Source: an uncultured Helicobacteraceae bacterium
Lineage (GTDB): Bacteria; Campylobacterota; Campylobacteria; Campylobacterales; Helicobacteraceae
Length of the DNA: 8,023 nucleotides
Assembly: GCA_934728205.1 (NCBI GenBank)
Contig: CAKVEH010000060.1
Span: forward strand, 1 to 8,023
Direction: 5' to 3'
A program made the translations under genes and the position numbers. Below are positions 1 to 6,501 of the stretch, one piece after another. Within the stretch, counting starts at the first letter, position 1, and each line of letters begins with the position of its first letter. Under the pieces are notes generated by a model. That model searched no databases and was not told the origin of the DNA. It was given only the letters and a program-made list of their open reading frames with translations.

Positions 1-548
1 CTATGTAGGCAATAGTATCTCTCAAAGTATTAAAAACATAGGGGACGCATATAGCACGGGATTTGAAGCAGATATAAGCTACAATGGAGAGCGACTATAC
101 GCTAGCATAGGCACAAATATCGGCATCGCACGCTATACATAATGGTGGCAAAAATGTCGGTAGCTTAAGTATCGGTGGGCAGCCAGCTCCCTATGATGTG
201 CGGGGCAAGGAGCTAAAATACGCGCCACTTGTAAGCCTTACTGCAAGCGCGGATTGGAATTTCTTGCGCGTGAATGCGCATAGGTTGTATGTAGGTGGTA
301 ATGCGCGATTTTACACCAAGCAGTATTTTGATGATTTGAATCGAAGTGATGATTTGATGCAAAAGCCCTATGTGGTTTTGGACTTAAACGCGCGCTATGA
401 ATATAAAAACTTCAGTTTTAAAATCTTTGGGCAAAATGTAACCAACACGCGCTACGCACTCTATGGACGCCAACTTAATCCACTAGAGCCATACTACCTT
501 GTAGGCAACCCGTGGAATCTCGGCGCGCAAGTGGCGTATAAATATTAA
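1..548 (+). pseudogene. TonB-dependent outer-membrane receptor, C-terminal end, frameshifted
   Basis: This is the last ~180 codons of a beta-barrel receptor that would import a metal chelate across the outer membrane. Codons 2-139 read YVGNSISQSIKNIG... to ...GTNIGIARYT and hit a TAA at 140-142. The same protein resumes one frame over at about 141 (HNGGKNVGSL...) and continues to the TAA at 546-548. The later part has alternating barrel strands, the family's near-terminal NVTNTRY motif and a C-terminal aromatic (AYKY), as expected for an outer-membrane barrel. Reading 'acacat' instead of 'acat' at 137-140 would join the halves as ARYTHNGG, so a 2-bp CA loss is the simplest explanation. A GTG at 198 opens the second frame, but it lies inside the barrel and is not a believable start. 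The gene lies 9 nt upstream of the MFS gene, so it probably headed that operon. The 5' end is outside the window, so ligand and full length are unknown. Family call is firm; true gene loss versus sequencing error is open. Confidence 0.82.
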
Positions 549-552
549 GGAA
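547..552 (+). promoter_or_regulatory. Ribosome binding site of the MFS gene
   Basis: AAGGAA overlaps the receptor stop codon and lies 5 nt before the ATG at 558. It supports that start and implies translation close behind the receptor gene on one transcript. Confidence 0.7.
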
Positions 553-557
553 ATAGT

Positions 558-2033
558 ATGAAACTTTATGGCATTTCGTTTAGTGTGTATAGCATTGTTA
601 GTGTTTTTACACTGATGATTTATGGTGCGTTGCCCGCGATAATGGCAAAAAACGGCATTGCCCCGCAAGAAATCGGGCTACTTTACCTTACGATGATTCC
701 CTTTATGCTTAGCTTTTTTTACTCTGGGCTTGTGGAAATCTGGCGCAAAAAACGCGCGAAAAATTTTAAGATTCTCTGCCTTAGCTTAGGGCTAGTCTCT
801 ACGCTTAGTTTTATCGCGCTTGGGGCTTTTGCCTCGCCACAAGATACAGGGCTATTGTGCGTGGTGTTTATGATTATGTGCTTGCTTGGGGCGTGCGCGA
901 TTATTAGCCTAAACGCCATAGCCATAGAGCAAACAAGTGCGGATAAAAAGGTAAGCCTAAATACCATAATGCTCCTTGCCTCTGGCGTTGGCGGGATTAT
1001 TGGCATCATAGTCGCCCTCATCGTCTATGAAAAATATGGCTTTAGTGTGGCGTGCTTTGTGATGGCGTTTTTTGTGGCATTGCTTTGCGTGCCTTCTATA
1101 ACGATGAGCGCGAATGGGCAGTATGGGAATGTAGATTCTAGTGGGCAGGATTTTACAGATTTTGCTTTAAATTCTCAAACCAAATCCGCATTAAACGCGA
1201 CAAATACTACGCATTCAAACGCTATGCCCTCAAAAGACTCTACACATTCTAAAGACTCGATTTTACACACGCTAAAAACCCCTCGCTTATGGGGATATTT
1301 GGGGTTTTTTTGCCTTTGTATGCTCCCCATCACGCTTGCAAACACCACAAGCACAATGCTTTTGGTTTATATTGGATTTTCGCTTGATGTGGTTGGGATT
1401 GTCGGTGGCGTGATAAATTGCGCGGCGATGTTTATAGGCTCGCCTTTGGCGTATTTTTTCATTCGCGCTCTTGGATTTCGCCCTGCGTTTATCGCGCTTT
1501 TATTCTTTTGTGTGGTGATATTTGCGCTATTGCTAGCAAATATGTGGCTATGGCAAAATCACGCGCTTATCTTAGCGGGGCTAGCGGGAGTTGGCGCGTA
1601 TATGTGCGCGATATGCGTGTTTATGTATTCGCTAGGAATGCGTATCTGTGAGGGTAGCGCACAAAGCGGGGTAGATTTTAGTTTCTTGCGCTCGGCGGAA
1701 AATGCTTGTTTTGTCATCGGTGGTGTTATCGCTTCACAGATTTTAGGGATTTTTATCGCACAAGACACCATTGAGGCATTAAGCAAAGGCGAGGGGCATT
1801 CTCACGGGGTAGATTTTAGCGGAGCGGGGGTTGGCAGTGTGGATTTTAGCGCAAATGTTATGGAATCTAGCCTAAGTGGCTTTGGCGAAGTGTTGGCGGA
1901 TTTTAGCGCGGTGTTGGCTCGCAATGGAGTCGAATCTAGCGTGGCAAATGGTTATGGCACGCTATTTTGCGCTTCGCTTGCATTTGGACTCATCGCATTT
2001 ATCATAACCGCTCTTAATAAAAAAATCGCATAA
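558..2033 (+). CDS. MFS transporter, RhtX/FptX/YbtX-like (probable siderophore transport)
   Basis: Integral inner-membrane protein of 491 residues with about 12 predicted helices: roughly 6-28, 38-60, 70-92, 97-120, 133-157, 160-182, 243-265, 268-292, 300-325, 330-358, 377-400 and 465-488. The segment QSGVDFSFLRSAEN (about 368-381), between helices 10 and 11, resembles the Q-x-G-x-D-(Y/F)-S motif of AmpG/RhtX/FptX-like MFS proteins. Known relatives move siderophores (RhtX, FptX) or accompany yersiniabactin uptake (YbtX). Family members are usually near 400-430 residues. The excess lies in two low-complexity loops: ~184-240 (Ser/Thr/Asn/Lys-rich) and ~405-460 (Gly/Ser-rich, DFS repeated at 419, 429 and 448). 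The ATG at 558 has a good Shine-Dalgarno, and the first helix starts at once. It sits between a receptor tail (9-nt gap) and an ABC gene (12-nt gap), so co-transcription is likely. Substrate is inferred from neighbours; another MFS subfamily remains possible. Confidence 0.8.
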   Translation: MKLYGISFSVYSIVSVFTLMIYGALPAIMAKNGIAPQEIGLLYLTMIPFMLSFFYSGLVEIWRKKRAKNFKILCLSLGLVSTLSFIALGAFASPQDTGLLCVVFMIMCLLGACAIISLNAIAIEQTSADKKVSLNTIMLLASGVGGIIGIIVALIVYEKYGFSVACFVMAFFVALLCVPSITMSANGQYGNVDSSGQDFTDFALNSQTKSALNATNTTHSNAMPSKDSTHSKDSILHTLKTPRLWGYLGFFCLCMLPITLANTTSTMLLVYIGFSLDVVGIVGGVINCAAMFIGSPLAYFFIRALGFRPAFIALLFFCVVIFALLLANMWLWQNHALILAGLAGVGAYMCAICVFMYSLGMRICEGSAQSGVDFSFLRSAENACFVIGGVIASQILGIFIAQDTIEALSKGEGHSHGVDFSGAGVGSVDFSANVMESSLSGFGEVLADFSAVLARNGVESSVANGYGTLFCASLAFGLIAFIITALNKKIA

Positions 2034-2045
2034 AGGGGAAAACAA

Positions 2046-3902
2046 ATGAAAACAACAAAGCAAAACAAAGTAAAAAAAGGTGTGCCACGATTACTTGAAA
2101 TCAGTGGGGAGAAAAAGACGCTTTTGGCATTTTCTAGCCTGCTTAGTGCGTTATCCGCGATTTTGCAGTTTGTGCCATATTTTGCGGGGTATTGGATAGT
2201 GCAAGAATTTGTCCTAAACGCGCACGATTTGGCAAATGTGGATAAAAATTTGGTGTTTTATTGCGCGGTTATTGCCATTGGTAGCGTGATTGTCTCTATG
2301 CTCTTGCAGGGGGCTACTTTTACGCTTAGTCATTTTGCCGCATATCGCATTCTCTACAACCTCCGCTTGCGCCTTGCTAGGCATTTAGCCACGCTTCCGC
2401 TAGGCTATTTCACGCATACGGCTAGAGGAGTGATTCACAAAACCTTGCAAGAAAATGTCGAAAAAATCGAAAACTTTGTCGCCCATAAGATTCCAGAATT
2501 TATCCAATCAGTGGTGGGGGCGTGTGTGATTTTTGTGATTTTTGTTTGGAGCGATTGGCGACTTGCTATCGTGTGCGTGGCGGTGTATCTAGTCGGGCTT
2601 TTTGTGCAATTTAGCGTCTATGGCAAGACAAAGGTAGAGATAAAAGCCTGCTTAGAGCAGTTTTTTAGCAAATTAGAATCCATAAATTCCTCAAGTATGG
2701 AGTTTGTCAAAGGCATTAGCGTGGTAAAAATGTTTGGCAAAAGCATTTTTGCATTCCAAGATTTTGCCAAATCTGTGGAGGACTATCATCATTTCGCTTT
2801 GAGTTTTACTTATAAATGTATGTGCCCTTTTGGGATTTTCACCACGCTTGTAAATGGCTTTATCCTCTTTGCGTTGCCTTTTTGTGCGTATTTTATTACG
2901 CGTGATACTTTCAATCTCTATGACATTTTGGTGTGCGTGTTTTTTATACTGCTTAGCAATGGCTTAATCGCGCCGTTTTTGCGACTTTTTAACCTAAGTA
3001 GTGAGCTAATGCAAATCAGCGAAGCCGTAGAGCGAGTGGATACAATCTTTCGCCAAAAGCCCCTGCCACAAAGCAAAAATCCGCTCAAACCAACGCGCTT
3101 TGACATAGAATTTAAAGCCGTAGATTTTGCATATCAAACTTTAAATAGCGGAGATTCTAACGCGCAAGATATAAACGGACGAGATTTTAGCAACATAAAA
3201 AACGATACCAAACACGCGCTTAAAAATGTAAGTTTTGCATTACAACAAGGGGAATCGCTTGCCATCGTAGGCAAAAGCGGTGCAGGGAAATCTAGCATTT
3301 TGCACTTGCTTGCACGATTTTATGAGCGAGAGAGTGGGGGGATTTTTATCGGGGGCGTGGATATAAAAGACATTACTGAGAGTGATTTGATGGAAGTGAT
3401 GAGCTTTGTGTTTCAAGAGAATTTTATGTTTTTAGATTCTTTGCGTGAGAATATTAAGGCTGGCAAGGAAGCGAGCGATAAAGAGATTTTGCACGCTGCG
3501 CATTTGGCGCAATGCGATGAAATAATCGCTAAATATGGGTTAGATTGTGTCATCGGGCAGGGAGGAATGAATCTAAGCGGTGGCGAAGCACAGCGCATAA
3601 ACTTAGCGCGGGCGATTTTGAAAAACGTGCCTATTTTGTTGCTTGATGAGGTAAATTCTGCGCTTGATAGCGAAAATGAGGCAAAGCTCAATGAAGCACT
3701 CAAAAATCTAGCGCGTGGAAAAACACTCATAATGGTCGCACACAAGCTAAATTCCGCGCTTAAATGCGATAAAGTCGCGCTAATGGAAAATGGCGAGATT
3801 ATCGCACTTGGGACACACAAAGACTTGCTAGAGTCTTGCGCAAAATATAAAGAGCTGTGGAATCTCTACAACGATACGCAACAATGGAGTATCAAAAATT
3901 AG
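2046..3902 (+). CDS. ABC half-transporter, exporter fold, YbtP/IrtA-like (probable siderophore import)
   Basis: 618-residue fusion of a membrane domain (~1-330, about six helices near 27-50, 68-92, 145-165, 168-188, 255-280, 290-312) and a C-terminal ATPase. Visible ATPase motifs are A-loop Y363, Walker A GKSGAGKSS (409-417), Q-loop Q457, signature LSGGE (510-514), Walker B LLLDE (D534, E535), D-loop SALD (538-541) and switch H566. The site looks catalytically complete. It would pair with the ABC protein at 4059. In YbtPQ and IrtAB, proteins with this fold import metal-siderophores into the cytoplasm. Unlike IrtA there is no N-terminal siderophore-interaction domain. A 27-residue polar insert (364-390) separates the A-loop from the next strand. 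RBS AGGGGAA lies at 2034-2040, and the gene starts 12 nt after the MFS stop. A drug or lipid exporter is the alternative; the import role rests on context. Confidence 0.87.
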   Translation: MKTTKQNKVKKGVPRLLEISGEKKTLLAFSSLLSALSAILQFVPYFAGYWIVQEFVLNAHDLANVDKNLVFYCAVIAIGSVIVSMLLQGATFTLSHFAAYRILYNLRLRLARHLATLPLGYFTHTARGVIHKTLQENVEKIENFVAHKIPEFIQSVVGACVIFVIFVWSDWRLAIVCVAVYLVGLFVQFSVYGKTKVEIKACLEQFFSKLESINSSSMEFVKGISVVKMFGKSIFAFQDFAKSVEDYHHFALSFTYKCMCPFGIFTTLVNGFILFALPFCAYFITRDTFNLYDILVCVFFILLSNGLIAPFLRLFNLSSELMQISEAVERVDTIFRQKPLPQSKNPLKPTRFDIEFKAVDFAYQTLNSGDSNAQDINGRDFSNIKNDTKHALKNVSFALQQGESLAIVGKSGAGKSSILHLLARFYERESGGIFIGGVDIKDITESDLMEVMSFVFQENFMFLDSLRENIKAGKEASDKEILHAAHLAQCDEIIAKYGLDCVIGQGGMNLSGGEAQRINLARAILKNVPILLLDEVNSALDSENEAKLNEALKNLARGKTLIMVAHKLNSALKCDKVALMENGEIIALGTHKDLLESCAKYKELWNLYNDTQQWSIKN

Positions 3903-3916
3903 CGCGTTTGGGGGCG

Positions 3917-3951
3917 TAGATTTTGGCGTTTGGACTTGAAGCCAAAATCTA
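3917..3951. repeat. Perfect 11-bp inverted repeat (hairpin)
   Basis: TAGATTTTGGC at 3917-3927 is the exact reverse complement of GCCAAAATCTA at 3941-3951. It starts 15 nt after the stop of the first ABC gene. The stem has 4 G/C pairs of 11 and no downstream U-tract. Confidence 0.75.
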
Positions 3952-4045
3952 AACGGGCGAAATCTAAACTACGCAAAATCTAAAACGCAAAAAACGCGTC
4001 TAGATTCTAGAATTTAAATTTTAAAACGACTTAAAACACTAAAAC

Positions 4046-4053
4046 AAAGGAGA
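4046..4053 (+). promoter_or_regulatory. Ribosome binding site of the second ABC gene
   Basis: AAAGGAGA, a near-consensus Shine-Dalgarno, has its AGGAG 6 nt before the ATG at 4059. This favours that start over the in-frame ATG three codons later at 4068. The strong site fits a gene that cannot rely on coupling to the gene upstream. Confidence 0.75.
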
Positions 4054-4058
4054 CAAAA

Positions 4059-5858
4059 ATGATACAAATGATAAAAGACATCACCCTAAATGACGCAAAG
4101 CGATTTTACAAATCTTTCGCGCTCACTACCATTGCCGAAGCGGCAAAATTTAGCACCATTTTTGTGGTGATATATTTTGTAGCGCGAGTGTTAAGCCCAT
4201 TTTTTGAAGGCTCACTTTTGGGAGACAAAGAAGCGGATTTTAGCGAATTGCTTTTAATTTGTGCGGTGGGATTTGGGCTTATGATTGCGAGCTTTTATCT
4301 CTCACTCCCAGCATATAAGGCAAACTTTGAAGAGACTTACAAAGCAAGCGCACAAGGGCGAATCGCATTGGCTGAGCATATCCGCAAACTGCCATTAGGA
4401 TTTTTAGAGGGGGCAAATCCTGCGAGGCTAAGTCATTGTTTGATGAAAGATTTTGCAAATTTAGAGCAGGCAAGTAGCCACCTCCTCCCGCAAGTCTTTG
4501 CGAGCTTCGCGCTAAGCGTGCTTGTGTTTATCGGGCTTGCAATCTATCATTGGCAGATGGCATTAGCGTTTTTTGCGTGCGTGCCTTTGGCAGTGGTGCT
4601 ACTTGCTCTTACAAGGCGACTTAGCGACTATCTAAGCCAAAAGCACATAGCCGCCGTGCTAGATGCCTCAAATCATATCAATGAATATATCGATGGAATC
4701 GCCACGATAAAGGCACATAATCTAAGCGGGGAGAAATTTAAGCGATTGGAGGCTAGCTTTGAAAATCTGCGAAAAGAGAGTATCCGCATCGAAGTTGGGC
4801 TAATGCCTTTTGCACTTTCTATCATATCGTGTATGGGGGCAGGAATCGGGCTTATGATAGGCTTTGGGCGGGAGTTTTTACTTGCGCAAGAACTTAGTGT
4901 GATTGAGTATTTGGGCTTTATTTTGATTGGCTCAAAGGCGTTTGTCCCGCTGATGACTTTTGCGATAAATTTTATCGAGTTGCGCTATTTTGCAAAATCT
5001 GGGCAAAATATTTTGACACTTCTGCGTGAAAGCAAAGTCGCAGGCAATGATAAAGAATTGCCAAGCGGAAATGACATTGTCATTGAGAATCTAGATTTTG
5101 CTTATGGGGCAAATGATGAGGGCAAAAGCGCGGATAGCGCAAATAACGCAAACGCACTCACGCTAAAACATATCAACTTAGTAATCCCGCACAAAAGTAG
5201 CCTTGCGATTGTCGGCAAAAGTGGCAGTGGCAAAAGCACGCTAGTAAAGCTAATCGCGCGATTTTATGAGCCAAGTAATGGAGCGATAAAAATCGGCAAT
5301 GCAAATGAGCCTAGCACGCTAAAAAATATCGCAAATCTCGAGCCTGAAAGCTTAATGAGAAAATTTTCTATGGTGTTTCAAAAGGTGTATTTGTTTAAAG
5401 AAAGTGTGAAATCAAATGTCGCATTTGGCAAGGAAGACGCAAGTGAGCGCGAGATAGAGCAGGCGTTGGAATCTGCGAATGCGCTAGATTTTGTGCGTGG
5501 ATTGCCACAGGGGATTGACACAGCTGTGAGTGAGAGTGGTGCAAACCTAAGCGGTGGCGAAAAGCAGAGAATCTCAATCGCGCGCGCCTATCTCAAAAAC
5601 TCGCCAATTATCCTGCTAGATGAGATTAGCTCAAGCCTTGATGTAGAAAATGAATTTGCAATGCAAAAAGCTCTAAACGCGCTTGCCAAAGACAAAACCA
5701 TCATCATCATCGCCCACAAGCTAAAAAGCGTGATGAACTGCGATACAATCATTTTTTTGCGCGAGGGAGAAATAATAGAATCTGGCACGCACGAGCAATT
5801 ATTGGCACTAGATGGCGAATACGCCAAAATGTGGCAAGCACAGAATCTAAAGGAGTGA
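4059..5858 (+). CDS. ABC half-transporter, exporter fold, YbtQ/IrtB-like (probable siderophore import)
   Basis: 599-residue membrane-domain/ATPase fusion, the likely partner of the ABC protein at 2046. Helices fall near 17-45, 67-85, 145-165, 168-186, 250-272 and 283-305. ATPase landmarks are A-loop Y349, Walker A GKSGSGKST (386-394), Q-loop Q441, signature LSGGE (497-501), Walker B (D521, E522) and switch H553. With the partner also complete, both nucleotide sites of a heterodimer look competent, unlike many heterodimeric exporters with one degenerate site. A 17-residue Ala/Asn/Ser/Gly insert (350-366) sits at the same place as the partner's insert, and a shorter extra stretch precedes the Q-loop (~411-422). 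The start at 4059 has a strong RBS. The gene ends 38 nt from the stop of the convergent DAHP synthase remnant. The ABC family is certain; import of a metallophore is inferred from the receptor/MFS/ABC/ABC layout. Confidence 0.87.
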   Translation: MIQMIKDITLNDAKRFYKSFALTTIAEAAKFSTIFVVIYFVARVLSPFFEGSLLGDKEADFSELLLICAVGFGLMIASFYLSLPAYKANFEETYKASAQGRIALAEHIRKLPLGFLEGANPARLSHCLMKDFANLEQASSHLLPQVFASFALSVLVFIGLAIYHWQMALAFFACVPLAVVLLALTRRLSDYLSQKHIAAVLDASNHINEYIDGIATIKAHNLSGEKFKRLEASFENLRKESIRIEVGLMPFALSIISCMGAGIGLMIGFGREFLLAQELSVIEYLGFILIGSKAFVPLMTFAINFIELRYFAKSGQNILTLLRESKVAGNDKELPSGNDIVIENLDFAYGANDEGKSADSANNANALTLKHINLVIPHKSSLAIVGKSGSGKSTLVKLIARFYEPSNGAIKIGNANEPSTLKNIANLEPESLMRKFSMVFQKVYLFKESVKSNVAFGKEDASEREIEQALESANALDFVRGLPQGIDTAVSESGANLSGGEKQRISIARAYLKNSPIILLDEISSSLDVENEFAMQKALNALAKDKTIIIIAHKLKSVMNCDTIIFLREGEIIESGTHEQLLALDGEYAKMWQAQNLKE

Positions 5859-5895
5859 ATCTAGCGGGGCTTACACCATAGATTAAGCAATAGAC

Positions 5896-6142
5896 CTATG
5901 TGCGCTTTAGCATATCGCTAATTAAAAATGCCATTTCAATGGCTTGCGTGGCGTTTAGTCTCGGGTCGCATTGCGTATTGTAATTGCACCTTAGTCCCTC
6001 TTCTGTGATAGCTTGTGAGCCACCCGTGCATTCGGTTACATCCATTCCTGTCATTTCTAAATGCACGCCACCAGCGATACTTCCATTTGCCTTGTGAATC
6101 TCAAAAAAAACTTTTCACCTCATCAAGCACACTATCAAAGCT
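5896..6142 (-). pseudogene. Class II DAHP synthase, C-terminal remnant, frameshifted
   Basis: The intact enzyme joins phosphoenolpyruvate and erythrose 4-phosphate to start the shikimate pathway; it is often named aroF or aroG. Here only the last ~80 of about 450 residues remain. Reading the minus strand, [12 protein letters not shown] (6139-6104) is followed, one base out of frame, by [19 protein letters not shown] (6102 down), then VTECTGG and CDPRLNATQ, ending LKRT at the TAG (5898-5896). The break is a run of eight T on this strand (8 A at 6103-6110); seven would restore SFFEIH. The conserved Glu of VTEC and Asp of CDPRLN, metal ligands in the family, survive, but the barrel with the other ligands and the substrate site is absent. 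Recognisable homology stops at about 6142 in sequence that does not continue the enzyme. It cannot be functional. It is probably scar left by rearrangement next to the transporter locus, implying an intact copy elsewhere. Confidence 0.85.
6103..6110. repeat. Homopolymer A8/T8 at the frame break of the DAHP synthase remnant
   Basis: Eight A on the plus strand mark the exact point where the minus-strand reading frame shifts. Seven would keep the frame. Such runs are common slippage sites and also common sequencing-error sites. Confidence 0.75.
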
Positions 6143-6428
6143 ATGCTTTAGCGCGTGTAAATCTAGCAAACGCAAAATCTGCCAATGAAGCTAAACCTAA
6201 CTTTGATTGCGTCAATGCAAAAAGCAACGCTGGAAAAAATGATGCAGTGATGAGAGCGGAGAATTGCAAAATTTATACAAAATTTTTGTATTTTTCAAAA
6301 TTTTACATATTCTTTTGTTAAAAATACTTCAGATTCCCAATAAACACTCTATTATTCTTAAAAATTAGAGCATTTTGCAACATAATTTGATAAAAAAATA
6401 GGCTAAAAAAGTCCTTAAATCCTCTTTT

Positions 6429-6459
6429 TTGAATATTTAACGCTACAATGTGGTATTAT
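6429..6459 (+). promoter_or_regulatory. Candidate promoter of the second receptor
   Basis: TTGAAT (6429-6434) and TATTAT (6454-6459), the latter preceded by TGG as an extended -10, are 19 bp apart. They lie about 43 bp before the ATG at 6502. The spacing is long and the -35 imperfect, so the -10 carries most of the weight. Helicobacter housekeeping promoters often lack a clear -35. Confidence 0.4.
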
Positions 6460-6489
6460 GGATTGTAGCAATTTAATACATTTAACATT

Positions 6490-6494
6490 AAGGA
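6490..6494 (+). promoter_or_regulatory. Ribosome binding site that fixes the second receptor's start
   Basis: AAGGA lies 7 nt before the ATG at 6502. It identifies the true start although the frame from that ATG closes after 16 codons. An ATG at 6497 is followed at once by a stop and is not a competitor. Confidence 0.7.
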
Positions 6495-6501
6495 TAATGT
6501 A

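Larger units (their letters stand above)
3903..4058. promoter_or_regulatory. Repeat-bearing spacer between the two ABC genes
   Basis: This is the only long gap in the transporter set. It holds a perfect 11-bp inverted repeat (3917-3927 and 3941-3951, 13-nt loop), an alternative 6-bp pair GCGTAG/CTACGC (3914-3919 and 3969-3974), three direct copies of AAATCTAAA starting at 3945, 3960 and 3976, TCTAGA twice flanking a T (3999-4011), and the palindrome AATTTAAATT (4011-4020). The hairpin has no following T-run, so it is not an ordinary intrinsic terminator. It could be an mRNA processing or attenuation element, or an operator. No convincing -35/-10 pair was seen. Confidence 0.45.
6143..6501. other. 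Gene-free stretch upstream of the second receptor
   Basis: No supportable gene was found over about 360 bases. The left part (to ~6270) has balanced composition and only chance open frames on both strands. From ~6270 it becomes very AT-rich, as expected of a promoter region. It contains an imperfect palindrome with CTCTA/TAGAG arms (6347-6370) that might bind a regulator, but it does not clearly match a Fur box. The right end carries a possible promoter and the receptor's Shine-Dalgarno. Confidence 0.6.

Noticed and set aside
198..548. Separate 116-codon gene starting at GTG 198
   Set aside because: It is the continuation of the receptor barrel. In-frame receptor sequence extends upstream of the GTG to about 141, so it is a fragment created by the frame break.
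3917..3951. Hairpin after the first ABC gene as a rho-independent terminator
   Set aside because: The stem is AT-rich and followed by AACGGGCG rather than a T-run. The next gene is a functional partner that would be expected on the same transcript.
3945..3984. AAATCTAAA triplet as a CRISPR-like array or plasmid iteron set
   Set aside because: The units are only 9 bp with 6-7 bp between them, and there are three copies; too short and too few for either.
5859..5900. CATAG/CTATG inverted repeat between the convergent genes
   Set aside because: The stem is only 5 bp with a 14-nt loop and no T-tract on either strand; too weak to call a terminator.
6141..6269. Minus-strand 42-codon open frame from TTG, with a signal-peptide-like start (MQFSALITASFFPALLFALTQ)
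   Set aside because: It has a rare start codon, no Shine-Dalgarno and no recognisable family, and it ends exactly where the DAHP synthase homology begins. It may be chance or the edge of another decayed gene.
6061..6321. Plus-strand 86-codon open frame
   Set aside because: Its first part is antisense to the DAHP synthase remnant and the rest crosses noncoding DNA. It has no RBS and a low-complexity composition.
6347..6370. CTCTA...TAGAG palindrome as a Fur operator
   Set aside because: Inner positions do not match a Fur box well, and imperfect palindromes are frequent by chance in such AT-rich DNA.
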